From NCBI RefSeq assembly GCF_023151555.2, contig NZ_CP100425.1, positions 930,001 to 994,000 of the forward strand: a DNA stretch of 64,000 nt, read 5' to 3'. A program made the position numbers and the translations under genes. The notes under the pieces were generated by a model. That model did no database searches. It was not told the origin of the DNA and saw only the letters and a list, made by a program, of their open reading frames with translations. Each line of letters starts with the position of its first letter. The stretch's first letter is position 1. Shown here piece by piece: positions 54,000 through 63,469 of the stretch. The stretch is from Photobacterium sp. CCB-ST2H9 (GTDB taxonomy: Bacteria; Pseudomonadota; Gammaproteobacteria; Enterobacterales; Vibrionaceae).

Positions 54000-55932
54000 A
54001 AGATGGTTTCCAGTGTGGTGCTGTTGGATAGAGGGCGATTCGCAATCCGGTTAATAGATGTAAAACGTCAGTTTGGTTTTCATGGTTCGCACGCTGAATG
54101 TTGAGATCGATTTGTCTGAGCAATTCGTCCGTCAATTGAGATTGACTGTCACGGTGCTGGCTGAGCGTTTGTAGCATCGGTTGCAACGTCGAGGACATTG
54201 AGTGTTCGCTGCTCATCAACTGTCTCAATTTGGCGGTTATGATGCTGGCTCTGAGCTGAGTCAGAAGGATGAGACTGTCTTTGCCGAGTGTTGCGCCTAG
54301 TCTTGATACCTGTAAAGCCATTCTGTCCAAGGAACGAACCACGTACTTTTCGACAGCGATGTCATCAAACTTGTGAGTCAGTGCCTGTTGATCTTTTTGC
54401 TCCCGCTTCAAAAGATGTTGTAGCACATGTTGCGCTCCCCAACGGCGGCATAAAGCGACGGCAACGAAAGCCACAAATATACCTGTCAACGTTGCTACAG
54501 AGCTTTCCAAAAAGAAGCCAATGTCGAACGGTGCGTAATGATTTTGGAAGTTGACGTTACTCAGACTCAATGCCAGAACCAACATTGCTAACGGGTTTCC
54601 TGACGCCCAAATTCCCATTGGCAACATAAAAGCAGCCATGATCACCAGAAAGCTGGTTTGGCTATTTACAAGTGGCAACAACAGGTATCCCAAAATAAAC
54701 GCGGTAAAGGTGGAGATAAATGCAAAACGTCCAAAGTGAGTGATGGCGATACCGGGTTCATCGCTGGCGCCAAAAAAGCTAATCGCTACCACACCCAGCA
54801 AGACTAAGTTTGGGCCTTGAGTCCATCCTGTCAGATACCAGACGGCACTGAGCAACGAGTACGTCAGTAATATCCCGACGAACATGCGTGACATCAAGCC
54901 CGTGTCTGGCGGGAGCGGAAATGCTTTGGCTTTCATCGCCGCGTAGCGCATGAAACCGTGAATGGGTTTGCCTTCCATAAGACGTTGAAACGCAGTCACA
55001 TATTCCCAGTCCTGAATGTGCTGGTTGAGTAATAACTGAATTCGATTGAGCACCAGTTTTTCCCATGGGGAAGATTGATGATAAACCTCGCCAGGTATCT
55101 TAATCGGTTGAACTTCCAATGCTCCGTTATTGGTTTTCAGGCTTTCCAAACTTGGTAACAGGCGTTCACGTGTTTCAGAAGATAAGTTGTGTATGGCCTG
55201 ACCCAGTGCAGAAATCGTCGGAATCATTTTCATGATTTGACTTTGCAGTGCGATGACGGCTTGGCGTGTCTGTCGATCAACGGCGTGGTCACGCTTGATG
55301 GTTGAAACCAACTGAGACAGTGATGAAACGTCATTGAGAACTGCCAGCCTGTCTGAGTCTGTCGAATGATCGGCAATGCCTGCGAGGCAATCATTCCGCC
55401 ATGTTTTAAGGTCACGAACCCAGTTATCCACTCGAGATTGAAGCAGTGGTTGAGTGGTTCCCGGAAAAAACAGTGTATCAACGAAGGTCACCGATAATAT
55501 ACCAATGCAAATTTCGACAACTCTCGTCACAACCATCGTAAACATATGTTCTGGCTGACCGATGTACGCAACCAGCACTAACAAAATGGTGACGCCAGCC
55601 AATTGCAGGCTGTAAGCTCTTGGTGTTCGGTCGGCAAAAGACAAAGCAAGGATCGTAGAGGCAACCAGACCTGTGACGATCATCAAAATGAAAGGTTCAC
55701 TTGCTAACCAGGCTGAGAGCAGCAGTGAGAAGAGACCAGCAAATAATGTTCCTGCAAACCGGTATGTGGCTCGGGCTCGGACAGCGCCGGACAAAGGGTT
55801 ACTTAACACACAGCACGTCACCATCGCCCAGTAAGGGTTCGTCAATCCAATCTCTACCGCGACGAAATAGGCGAGTATGGCCGATGCATAAATTTTGGCA
55901 GCGAATAGCCATTGTTGACGCGTGATGTTCAT
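53992..55932 (-). CDS. FUSC-family (AaeB-like) efflux transporter
   Basis: 646 residues. Two blocks of about five transmembrane helices (about 10-160 and 345-500), each followed by a cytoplasmic helical region, are the FUSC/AaeB layout. Recognisable parts are YWAMVTCCVLSNPLSGAV and the second-half NVNFQNHYAPFDIGFFLESS (start of a helix). AaeB and its relatives export aromatic carboxylic acids and similar toxic compounds. It begins 4 bases inside the marR gene. Confidence 0.9.
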   Translation of the reverse strand: MNITRQQWLFAAKIYASAILAYFVAVEIGLTNPYWAMVTCCVLSNPLSGAVRARATYRFAGTLFAGLFSLLLSAWLASEPFILMIVTGLVASTILALSFADRTPRAYSLQLAGVTILLVLVAYIGQPEHMFTMVVTRVVEICIGILSVTFVDTLFFPGTTQPLLQSRVDNWVRDLKTWRNDCLAGIADHSTDSDRLAVLNDVSSLSQLVSTIKRDHAVDRQTRQAVIALQSQIMKMIPTISALGQAIHNLSSETRERLLPSLESLKTNNGALEVQPIKIPGEVYHQSSPWEKLVLNRIQLLLNQHIQDWEYVTAFQRLMEGKPIHGFMRYAAMKAKAFPLPPDTGLMSRMFVGILLTYSLLSAVWYLTGWTQGPNLVLLGVVAISFFGASDEPGIAITHFGRFAFISTFTAFILGYLLLPLVNSQTSFLVIMAAFMLPMGIWASGNPLAMLVLALSLSNVNFQNHYAPFDIGFFLESSVATLTGIFVAFVAVALCRRWGAQHVLQHLLKREQKDQQALTHKFDDIAVEKYVVRSLDRMALQVSRLGATLGKDSLILLTQLRASIITAKLRQLMSSEHSMSSTLQPMLQTLSQHRDSQSQLTDELLRQIDLNIQRANHENQTDVLHLLTGLRIALYPTAPHWKPSYA

Positions 55933-56399
55933 TTCTTTGACTTAGATTGCAGCACAAACTCGTTGGCCCGCTTTTCAAACAACCGCAATACTTGAGTTGC
56001 TTGTTCAATCGCTGCCAAATCAACGTCATTCATCAGTTCAAGGCGCAACGCGTCGGCAGCTCGCTCTATGCTTACCGCGATCTCGGTTCCCTTGGGCAAG
56101 ATATGCAGAGTTTTGATTCGTCGATCGGCAGTGTCTTCACGGCGCTCTAGCAATTGTTCATTGCTAGCCTGATCCAATAGGCGAACTAAAGCGCCAGGAT
56201 TGATGCCAATTTCTTCAGCTAATAATTTCTGATTTAAACCTTGTGGATTTCGATACACAAGAACAACAGCGCTTGCCAGAGACATCGAAATGCCGTAGTT
56301 CGCGATGACTTCAGATACCGCTCGTTTCCAGGCGCGTCTTACTGGTTGAAGACTATTCGTGAGTTCGTGAAGAAGTGCGATTTTTTCTTGCATAGTCAT
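55929..56399 (-). CDS. MarR-family regulator
   Basis: 156 residues. The MarR winged helix lies at about 55-110 with the wing DTADRRIKTLHILPKG. It is first in a four-gene operon with overlapping genes (marR, FUSC, DUF1656, hlyD) and is probably its repressor. A perfect palindrome ATTGCT-TT-AGCAAT lies 64 bases upstream, in the promoter region. Confidence 0.9.
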   Translation of the reverse strand: MTMQEKIALLHELTNSLQPVRRAWKRAVSEVIANYGISMSLASAVVLVYRNPQGLNQKLLAEEIGINPGALVRLLDQASNEQLLERREDTADRRIKTLHILPKGTEIAVSIERAADALRLELMNDVDLAAIEQATQVLRLFEKRANEFVLQSKSKK

Positions 56400-56462
56400 G
56401 CCTCATATCAAGCTTTCTGTATGCCGTTCGTGGTGGCGTGGAGCGGATGATAGGAAATTGTT

Positions 56463-56476
56463 ATTGCTTTAGCAAT
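56463..56476. promoter_or_regulatory. Palindrome upstream of marR, likely operator
   Basis: ATTGCT-TT-AGCAAT, a perfect 6-2-6 palindrome, with an extra half-site AGCAAT at 56486-56491. MarR proteins bind such short palindromes and repress their own operon. Confidence 0.5.
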
Positions 56477-56523
56477 CATTTTAAAAGCAATCTAGTTTCG
56501 TGTGGACAGGCAGGGTTGAGGAT

Positions 56524-56552
56524 AAAAAAATAGCCCCAGTATTTTGGGGCTA
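56524..56552 (-). terminator. Terminator of the lysR gene (minus strand)
   Basis: TAGCCCC / GGGGCTA stem, with a run of seven T on the minus strand after it. Confidence 0.85.
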
Positions 56553-56557
56553 CATTT

Positions 56558-57481
56558 TTATGGCGTGAAAAGTTCCCGCTTTTCTATCAGAAAGTCCATG
56601 AGAACTCTGATTTTTTTCGGCATCTGTTCGCGTGAAGGAACATAGAGGTAAAAGCCAGGGAAAGGTTTGCACCATGGGGTAAGAACTCGCGTCAATCTTC
56701 CATCTTTTATGGGCTCTTGTACCCATAGATCAATGTGCTTAACTAATCCTACCCCCTGAATTGCGGCTTGGAGCATACTGTTGTCATCATTGAACACCGC
56801 ATTGCCTTTAGGTTCAAAGACAACGGTATGACTGTCAGAGCCTGGCGCCGTCAACGACCAATGATCGAGTGTGCTACTGGAAGTAAATCGATAGGCGAGG
56901 CAGTTGTGCATCTCCAGATCTTTGGGGCTTTGCGGAATCCCATTTTTTTTCAGGTACTGAGGGGAGCCCACGATTGCCGTCGTCAAAGGGGGAGTGATGG
57001 GAACGGCGACCATATGTTCATCCAAACTTACCCCCAAGCGGATACCAGCGTCCAACCCATCTGCCACGATATTTGTGAATCCGTCGTCCATCATTAACTC
57101 CAACCGTATCTTTGGATAACGTGACAAAAACTCACCAATATGTGGCTCGATAAGAAGTCTGGCGGCAGTCCTGGATGAACTGATACGTATCAGTCCAGAC
57201 GGTTCAATGTGGGAATCATTTAACTCGTTAACGACTTGCTCAATGCTTGTCAGAGAAGGATGCATAATATCCAGTAGACGTTGCCCCTCGTCTGTCAGTG
57301 ACATATTACGAGTGGTGCGATTCAACAACCGCACTTGGAGTTGCTGTTCCAGCGCTTTGAGATGCTGCGACAATGCAGCACGCGTTACCCCCATTTCTGA
57401 GGCGGCTTTCGTAAAGCTTCGGTGGCGAGCAATGTGAGCAAACCACGTCAGTGAAGAGATAAGAGAAGGTTCAATAGGCAT
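56558..57481 (-). CDS. LysR-family regulator of the cargo redox cluster
   Basis: 307 residues. The N-terminal helix-turn-helix (HIARHRSFTKAASEMGVTRAALSQHLKALE; about 15-45) and effector domain are complete. It resembles the DsdC/YafC-type LysR group often found beside SDR and NADPH reductase genes. It is divergent from the first dienelactone-hydrolase-like gene with 127 bases between them, so it likely controls the rightward cluster. Confidence 0.88.
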   Translation of the reverse strand: MPIEPSLISSLTWFAHIARHRSFTKAASEMGVTRAALSQHLKALEQQLQVRLLNRTTRNMSLTDEGQRLLDIMHPSLTSIEQVVNELNDSHIEPSGLIRISSSRTAARLLIEPHIGEFLSRYPKIRLELMMDDGFTNIVADGLDAGIRLGVSLDEHMVAVPITPPLTTAIVGSPQYLKKNGIPQSPKDLEMHNCLAYRFTSSSTLDHWSLTAPGSDSHTVVFEPKGNAVFNDDNSMLQAAIQGVGLVKHIDLWVQEPIKDGRLTRVLTPWCKPFPGFYLYVPSREQMPKKIRVLMDFLIEKRELFTP

Positions 57482-57608
57482 TTGTTTAGTTTAACTTAAC
57501 ACTCATGTGTGTGAAACGATATTTATCATATACAGTTCGTTCACTAAGATTGCTTCAAGTTTACGTCATCCTAAGACGAACGGTGAATCGCTACAGGAGC
57601 AATGAGAT

Positions 57609-58526
57609 ATGTCTAAAGTCACTTTCAAAAACCTAAATGGTCAAGGCGTCGAGATTTCTGCTGAGATCAACTTCCCACGCAATTTTGACGAAAGCAAACA
57701 GTATCCAGCCATCGTTGTTTCCCACCCTGGTGGTGGCGTGAAGGAGCAAACGGCGGGTCTGTATGCCCGAAAACTTGCAGAACACGGCCTCATTACCATT
57801 GCGTTTGACCGCTCGTATCAAGGTGAAAGCACTGGTGAACCGCGCCAATTGGAAAACCCTTACGTAAGCACTGAAGATGTCAGCGCTGTGGTGGATTACC
57901 TAACCGTACTGCCTTATGTCGACAGCGATAAGATTGGTGCAATGGGTATCTGTGCCGGCGCGGGTTACAGCGCAAATGCGGCAATAAATGATCGTCGTAT
58001 TAAAGCTTTGGGCATGGTGAGTGCCGTGAATATTGGTCAAATGTTCCGCAATGGCTGGGACAATACTGTGGCAGATGCTGACGCAGTGGGTTATCTGGAG
58101 TTCGGTTCGAATGCACGTACGACAGATGCAAGTAGCGGTGAGTATGCGATCATTCCACTGGCTCCGATGCGTGAAGAAGATGCTCCCAATGCGGAGCTAC
58201 GCGAAGCATGGGAATACTACCATACACCCCGTTGTGAACATCCAAACGCACCGGGTTTCGCACTGACACGTAACCTGAATCAGATCATCACCTATGACGC
58301 GTATCACAAGGCGGAAGCTTTCCTGACTCAACCAATTATTGCGATTGCAGGTAGCGAAGCTGGCAGCAAATGGATGAGTGATGACCTTATTGCTCGTGCA
58401 GCCAGCAAGAATAAAACGCTCTATGTTGTTGACGGTGCCAATCATATGTCTCTTTACGACGTACTACCGTATGTCGATGAAGCGGTAGCGCAGTTGGCTC
58501 CGTTCTTTGAAGAGACGCTGAAGTAA
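57609..58526 (+). CDS. Dienelactone-hydrolase-like alpha/beta hydrolase (copy 1)
   Basis: 305 residues. An alpha/beta hydrolase with HPGGGVKEQT at the oxyanion hole and a nucleophile elbow GICAGAG. Cys replaces Ser, as in dienelactone hydrolase. The histidine is in GANHMSLYDVLPYVDE. It may open lactones or cleave esters of oxidised aromatics; the substrate is unknown. It has a close paralogue at 63470. Ribosome binding site CAGGAGCAATGAG lies before the ATG. Confidence 0.88.
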   Translation: MSKVTFKNLNGQGVEISAEINFPRNFDESKQYPAIVVSHPGGGVKEQTAGLYARKLAEHGLITIAFDRSYQGESTGEPRQLENPYVSTEDVSAVVDYLTVLPYVDSDKIGAMGICAGAGYSANAAINDRRIKALGMVSAVNIGQMFRNGWDNTVADADAVGYLEFGSNARTTDASSGEYAIIPLAPMREEDAPNAELREAWEYYHTPRCEHPNAPGFALTRNLNQIITYDAYHKAEAFLTQPIIAIAGSEAGSKWMSDDLIARAASKNKTLYVVDGANHMSLYDVLPYVDEAVAQLAPFFEETLK

Positions 58527-58653
58527 TCGGTAACAGAGATCGGGCAGTGGCTCAATTATCGGAGCCACTGTCCACTCTTGGTCATGTAGCGGCACGCAAA
58601 TTGGACTGATAAGCCGTTGATACCCAAGCTAAATGCATTTTGAGGAATATTAA

Positions 58654-58941
58654 ATGTCAACGTTCATTGTTTTTACTCGGGAAAGCACGCAAGACCAAGA
58701 GGCGTTGGATACCTATATGGACTTGGTCGGCCCAACCCTTGAAGGGCATACAGTTAACGTGCTCTCGTCTTACGGAGCATTGGAAACATTAGAGGGTGAA
58801 GAACCTGAGGGTGTGGTCATTGTGGAATTTCCAACGAAAGCCGCAGCACGTGCTTGGTATGACAGCCCGGCCTACCAACAGGTTGTGCAATACCGCTTTA
58901 AAGGGGCTAAGTACCGAGCGCTTATGGTTGATGGAAACTAA
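58654..58941 (+). CDS. DUF1330 protein
   Basis: 95 residues of ferredoxin-like (dimeric alpha-beta barrel) type. The C-terminal signature AAARAWYDSPAYQQVVQYRFKGA (about 66-88, quoted up to that point) is that of DUF1330. The family often sits next to SDR and oxidoreductase genes. A role as a small monooxygenase-like or binding protein is possible. It is in the same direction as its neighbours. Confidence 0.85.
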   Translation: MSTFIVFTRESTQDQEALDTYMDLVGPTLEGHTVNVLSSYGALETLEGEEPEGVVIVEFPTKAAARAWYDSPAYQQVVQYRFKGAKYRALMVDGN

Positions 58942-58996
58942 GTTTTTCTATGAAAGCAGGGGATACATCTAAACGATTGTGATGAGGAAAAGTGAT

Positions 58997-59635
58997 ATGA
59001 GTAATGTTCTTGTACTTGGTGCCAGCGGGCAAATTGCGCAGTGGGTTGTGAAATCATTGAATGAGCAAACAACCGTAAATCAAACGTTACTGCTGCGTAC
59101 CCCCAAAAAACTCGCCGATATTGCTTCAGAGAAGGCGAAAGTTGTTGTGGGAGATGTGTTAGACCGAGCACTGCTTAAATCCGCGATGGACGGGCAGGAT
59201 ATTGTTTATGCCAACTTAGCCGGTGATGATCTCGATGCCCAGACAGCCGCTGTGATCGACGCAATGCAGGAAACTGGCGTGAAGCGTCTGATCTTCGTGT
59301 TGTCTCTGGGGATCTACGATGAAATCCCAGGCAAATTTGGCGAATGGAACGATGCCATTATTGGTGAGCCGCTAAAGTACTATCGGCGAGCGGCTGATGC
59401 AATCGAAGCGTCGGGTTTGGATTACACCATTCTGCGTCCGGCTTGGCTGACTGATGAAGACGAAGTGGACTATGAAATCACAGCGAAGAATGAAGCATTC
59501 AAAGGTACGGTCGTGTCACGAAAAAGTGTCGGTGATCTGATTACGCAAGTCATTCTAAACCCAGCGACTTATGTGGGTGCAAACCTCGGTGTCAATAAAC
59601 CGAATACCGACGGCGATAAGCCCTATTTCATGTAA
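58997..59635 (+). CDS. NAD(P)-binding NmrA/atypical SDR protein
   Basis: 212 residues from ATG 58997, with AGGAAAAG upstream. The frame from 58979 adds residues without a site. The N-terminal Rossmann motif is VLVLGASGQIAQWVV (GxxGxxA type of atypical SDRs). LRPAWLTD near the end resembles NmrA-like NAD(P)H-sensing or quinone reductases. It probably reduces or binds an oxidised cofactor substrate. Confidence 0.85.
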   Translation: MSNVLVLGASGQIAQWVVKSLNEQTTVNQTLLLRTPKKLADIASEKAKVVVGDVLDRALLKSAMDGQDIVYANLAGDDLDAQTAAVIDAMQETGVKRLIFVLSLGIYDEIPGKFGEWNDAIIGEPLKYYRRAADAIEASGLDYTILRPAWLTDEDEVDYEITAKNEAFKGTVVSRKSVGDLITQVILNPATYVGANLGVNKPNTDGDKPYFM

Positions 59636-59814
59636 GAGTAAGCACGCTCTGCGTTGACGAAATACCTTTCTGGTCAGCGCGTTCATTCTCACTGTTATTT
59701 ATATGTGCACGTCTTTTGGGGCGTGTACTGGAGCGCTAATGTCTTCCGTTTTTGTTGACGAAGATATTCCTGAATGACGGTACGTTTTTACCCTTATTTT
59801 ACTGAGGAGAAATT

Positions 59815-60645
59815 ATGACTCGTATTTGGTTTGTCACGGGCACGACCCGAGGTATGGGAACAGCCATCGTTAAAGCCGCTTTGGATCAGGGTGATAAAGT
59901 CGTGGCGACTGGCCGCAATATAGCGCGTCTTCGGAAGCTCTTCGCTAACGTACCCACAGATCGCATCGAATTTTTAGAGTTGGATGTCACGAGTGAGCCA
60001 CAGGCTCAGTCTGCAGTCAACGAAGCCGTAAAGCGTTTTGGTCGTATCGATGTGTTGGTCAACAATGCTGGTTATTGCTTATTGGGACGTTTTGAGGAAG
60101 CAACGGCACAGCAAATTGAAGCCCAGTTTGCGACCAATCTATTTGGCATGGCCAACGTATTACGTGCGGTGCTGCCAGTGATGAGGCGCCAGGCCAGTGG
60201 GCGGATTTTTAATACGTCTTCGATTGCTGGCGTCAAAGCGGTTGCCAATGCGACTTTCTATTCCGCTTCAAAATATGCCGTTGAAGGGATGACTCTGGCT
60301 TTAGCTGATGAGGTCGCACCGTTGGGCATTCAAGTGACGGCGATTGAGCCGGGCTTTTTCCGCACCGAGTTCCTCAATGATCAGTCGGCGAAGTACGGTC
60401 AAAACCACATTGACGATTACGAGCCTTATGGCAATGCACGCGACCTGCTTGCTGCAGCCGACGGCCAGCAGCAAGGTGACCCAGCCAAGTTGGCCCAAGT
60501 GATCGTTCAAGTCGCTAATTTAGAAAAGCAGCCACGGCAACTGTTGATAGGCAATGACGCAATTGATTTCGTGATGCCTTCGTTAGAGGCACGAATTGCA
60601 GAAACTCACGAGTTCGCAAGCCTTACGCAATCGACCGATTTCTAG
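59815..60645 (+). CDS. Classical short-chain dehydrogenase/reductase
   Basis: 276 residues: cofactor motif TGTTRGMG, NNAG (about 81-84), catalytic Ser in NTSSIAGV, and YSASK. The Arg in TGRNIARL after beta-2 suggests NADP(H). The substrate is unknown, likely a carbonyl compound in the same pathway as its neighbours. Ribosome binding site GAGGAGA lies before the ATG. Confidence 0.9.
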   Translation: MTRIWFVTGTTRGMGTAIVKAALDQGDKVVATGRNIARLRKLFANVPTDRIEFLELDVTSEPQAQSAVNEAVKRFGRIDVLVNNAGYCLLGRFEEATAQQIEAQFATNLFGMANVLRAVLPVMRRQASGRIFNTSSIAGVKAVANATFYSASKYAVEGMTLALADEVAPLGIQVTAIEPGFFRTEFLNDQSAKYGQNHIDDYEPYGNARDLLAAADGQQQGDPAKLAQVIVQVANLEKQPRQLLIGNDAIDFVMPSLEARIAETHEFASLTQSTDF

Positions 60646-60735
60646 CACACGTTAGTGGCGGCTGAGTGAAACTCAATCCCGTGATTATGAATGGGTTACA
60701 CCAATAGATAGTGTTTTTAGAGGTTTTAGACAGAA

Positions 60736-61869
60736 ATGAAAGATGCATTATTTCAACCCTTTAAGTTCGACAATGGCGTGACATTGCGCAACAGAGTCGT
60801 GATGGCGCCAATGACGACTTGGTCATCCAATCCGGACGAAACCATCTCCGATGAAGAACTCATGTACTACCGCGCTCGTGCCCAGGGCGTGGGTTTGATG
60901 CTAACCGGATGCAGTCATGTTCAACCCAGCGGGATTGGATTCACCGATGAATTTGCCGCGTATGACGATCGCTTTATTCCCAGCCTGAGCAAACTTGCGG
61001 ATGCCGCCAAAAGTGGCGGTGCGGTCGTGGTGTTACAGCTGTTCCATGCGGGTAACAAAGCGGTTCCGGATCTTATTCCGAATGGCGAACTGGTCAGTGC
61101 CAGCGCGGTTGCTGCCCCGAAAGGGCCATTTAACGACGGTAAATTGGCAAGTCGTGAGTTAACAGAAGCAGAAATTCTGGAATTGATTCGTGATTTTGGC
61201 CAAGCCACGCGTCGAGCGATTGAAGCGGGTTTTGATGGGGTAGAGCTGCATGGTGCGCATGGATTTCTGATTCAGAACTTCTTGTCGCCACTCTTTAATC
61301 AACGCAATGACCAATGGGGCGGCTCTCTTGAAAACCGTATGCGTTTTCCTCTGGAAGTGGTGCGCGAAGTCCGTCGTGTGATCTCTGAACACGCTCGCCG
61401 CCCTTTCCTGTTAGGATATCGCATTTCACCAGAAGAACCAGGTGAAGGCGCATTGCGCATTGATGACGCGTTGGCCCTTGCGGAAACATTGGTCGAAGAA
61501 GGCAATATCGATTTTTTGCACACTTCGCTGTACAGCATCATTTCAGGTCAGTCTCAGGATGACGCCAGTGGTAAAACGACAGCTCAACGCTTTATCGAAC
61601 GTGTAGCTGATCGGGTTCCATTGATGGCTGCAGGCGAGGTTCGCACTCCTGATGAGGCTCGCAGTGTGCTTGACATCGGGATGCCGCTCGTTGCGGTCGG
61701 GCGCAGTTTGGTGATGAACCCAACTTGGGTCGAAATGGCGCAAGATGGCCGTGATCAGGATATTCGCACGGCGTTAGATCTGGCTCACAACGCCGAAGAG
61801 CTGCAAGTACCAGCGAAGTTATGGGAAGTCATCAAATCGACGCCAGGGTGGTTTCCCGTTCAGTCCTAA
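60736..61869 (+). CDS. NADH:flavin oxidoreductase, old yellow enzyme family
   Basis: 377 residues. OYE barrel with MAPMTTWSSNPDE at the N-terminus, QLFHAGNKA, ELHGAHGFLIQNFLSPLFNQ (His-His pair) and AVGRSLVMNPTW at the FMN phosphate site. It reduces activated alkenes, quinones or nitro compounds with NAD(P)H. It is clearly different from the nemA-like gene at 31.9 kb. It ends the + strand cluster with a terminator. Confidence 0.9.
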   Translation: MKDALFQPFKFDNGVTLRNRVVMAPMTTWSSNPDETISDEELMYYRARAQGVGLMLTGCSHVQPSGIGFTDEFAAYDDRFIPSLSKLADAAKSGGAVVVLQLFHAGNKAVPDLIPNGELVSASAVAAPKGPFNDGKLASRELTEAEILELIRDFGQATRRAIEAGFDGVELHGAHGFLIQNFLSPLFNQRNDQWGGSLENRMRFPLEVVREVRRVISEHARRPFLLGYRISPEEPGEGALRIDDALALAETLVEEGNIDFLHTSLYSIISGQSQDDASGKTTAQRFIERVADRVPLMAAGEVRTPDEARSVLDIGMPLVAVGRSLVMNPTWVEMAQDGRDQDIRTALDLAHNAEELQVPAKLWEVIKSTPGWFPVQS

Positions 61870-61901
61870 TGTCGAGTATTTATCATTGCCTTTTGTCCAA
61901 T

Positions 61902-61926
61902 GGCCCTATTGATTAGGGCCTTTTTC
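61902..61926 (+). terminator. Rho-independent terminator after the OYE gene
   Basis: GGCCCTA / TAGGGCC stem, 5-base loop, and five T. Confidence 0.88.
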
Positions 61927-62047
61927 GTTTGGTAAGTCCTTCGGTGACCGCCTATGATTTAACGTATTCAAACCAAGCGCTGTATGATGAAATTCGAAGT
62001 AAGGGTTCAGTGACTGAGGCCTTTTAAAAGTCCGTAGGAATTCCGCG

Positions 62048-63175
62048 ATGCAAAAACGAGAAGACTATGAAATTGCGCCTTTGGAGCTGTTTTTTGATCT
62101 CATCTTTGTTTTTGCTCTAATACAACTATCGCATCATCTTGCTGAGCATCTAAGCTGGCGAGGCTTTGCAGAAACAGTGACCCTGCTCATTGCTGTACTT
62201 TCTGTTTGGTCTTATACCAGTTGGGCGGCCACAATGATTCCGGTGTCCAGAGCAACGTGTACCATGATGCTGTTATTGGTCACTATGCTTGGACTGATCA
62301 TGAACGCTGCGATCGGTTTTGCCTTTAGTGATGCCCCCTGGAGTTTTGTTCTACCCATGTTATGCATTCAGATTGGCCGCACAATCTGGACGATTACCAA
62401 TGCCCCAACCAAAGATTATAAACAGCACTTTAAGGCACTATTGATATGGCTTCTATTTGCCTCGCCGTTGTGGGTTATGGGGGCACAGGCTGATTCAGAT
62501 ACACGGCTTTTCTGGTGGGGCGCCGCGGTCTTCATTGACTTACTGGGTTCTTACCTCGCTCACCCAACGCCAGGACATCGTTTAAACTTTGAACAACTTC
62601 CTTTCGATGCGGAACATATGCTTGAGCGGTATAACCTTTTCATCATTATTGCGCTTGGTGAAACAATCTTGATGACGGGAGCATCCATAGCGAAAGCTCC
62701 TACAGACTTGATGACAATATTTACGGGCTCTTGTGCTTTATTGATTACCATTTCACTTTGGGCATTGGCATTTGGCTCGATTCAAAAGCATGCAGAAGCG
62801 CACGCGATCCTTACGATAAATCCCGTTCGAATTAGTCACTATGCTATGAATGTCATGACGATAATGGTAGCCAGCCTAATTGTGTTGGCGGTCGGGAACG
62901 AAAAAGTTGTCCATCATCCTGTCGGTCATGCAGCCTTATCCACTGGTTTAATGATTTCGCTTGGGCCTGGAGCCTTTCTGCTCATGCAAGGTCTATTTCT
63001 TAAAAGTATGCTAAACATCAAGTCGAATTTGCATTGGTTCGGAGGGATTCTGACGGGGTTATCGGGTTTATTGATTCTTATTCTTCCACCTTATTTTGTC
63101 ATTTTTATCATAGGGTTTGTGCTTACCTGTTTTGCGATTTTGGACTGGCATAACCGGCATCAATCGATGGAGTGA
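62048..63175 (+). CDS. LtrA-family low-temperature-requirement membrane protein
   Basis: 375 residues with about ten transmembrane helices. The LtrA signature ELFFDLIFVFALIQLSHHL is at the N-terminus and LERYNLFIIIALGETILMTG in the middle. LtrA was named in Listeria for growth in the cold; its activity is unknown. It is preceded by its own gap of 178 bases and is not obviously co-transcribed with the OYE gene. Confidence 0.9.
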   Translation: MQKREDYEIAPLELFFDLIFVFALIQLSHHLAEHLSWRGFAETVTLLIAVLSVWSYTSWAATMIPVSRATCTMMLLLVTMLGLIMNAAIGFAFSDAPWSFVLPMLCIQIGRTIWTITNAPTKDYKQHFKALLIWLLFASPLWVMGAQADSDTRLFWWGAAVFIDLLGSYLAHPTPGHRLNFEQLPFDAEHMLERYNLFIIIALGETILMTGASIAKAPTDLMTIFTGSCALLITISLWALAFGSIQKHAEAHAILTINPVRISHYAMNVMTIMVASLIVLAVGNEKVVHHPVGHAALSTGLMISLGPGAFLLMQGLFLKSMLNIKSNLHWFGGILTGLSGLLILILPPYFVIFIIGFVLTCFAILDWHNRHQSME

Positions 63176-63315
63176 ACCCTGTGCCAACACTAAATTTTTG
63201 TTGAATTGCACAGAGGAGATAGTTTGAGCTTGAAATAATAACTCATACTTATCAATGCTTTATGATTTCTCTGTGCTGGGAGTTACTTAAGAAAGATTTC
63301 ATGCTTCGTTATTTC

Positions 63316-63361
63316 AGGCATAAAAGGCAAATCAGGCAAATAGCTCGTCATTTTAGGCAAA
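63316..63361 (+). repeat. Phased AGGCAWA direct repeats upstream of hydrolase copy 2
   Basis: Four direct copies, AGGCATA (63316), AGGCAAA (63325), AGGCAAA (63334) and AGGCAAA (63355). The starts are 9, 9 and 21 bases apart, lying 109-154 bases before the next ATG. The 21-base step is two helical turns, as in AraC-type activator sites. The 294-base gap holds no gene. Confidence 0.55.
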
Positions 63362-63469
63362 CATACCAACTGTCACCTACCTATACTAGTCCTATGTCAG
63401 GAGCTGACTTCAATCCCTGGTACATCAATTCCTCCTGATAATGACGAACGCTAGTTAGGAGCAATCCAA

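Noticed and set aside
58545..58570. Perfect 9-bp hairpin after hydrolase copy 1 as a terminator
   Set aside because: The stem CAGTGGCTC/GAGCCACTG is real but no T run follows, so I did not list it as a terminator. It could be a transcript-end stabiliser.
63316..63361. CRISPR-like array
   Set aside because: The repeats are only 7 bases and their spacing is 2 to 14 bases, so they do not fit repeats and spacers. No cas gene is in the window.
63176..63469. Distal end of the Tn7-like element
   Set aside because: No inverted copies of the 52422-52483 repeats and no terminal ACA with a matching GTTTT duplication were found. The AGGCAAA repeats have a different sequence.
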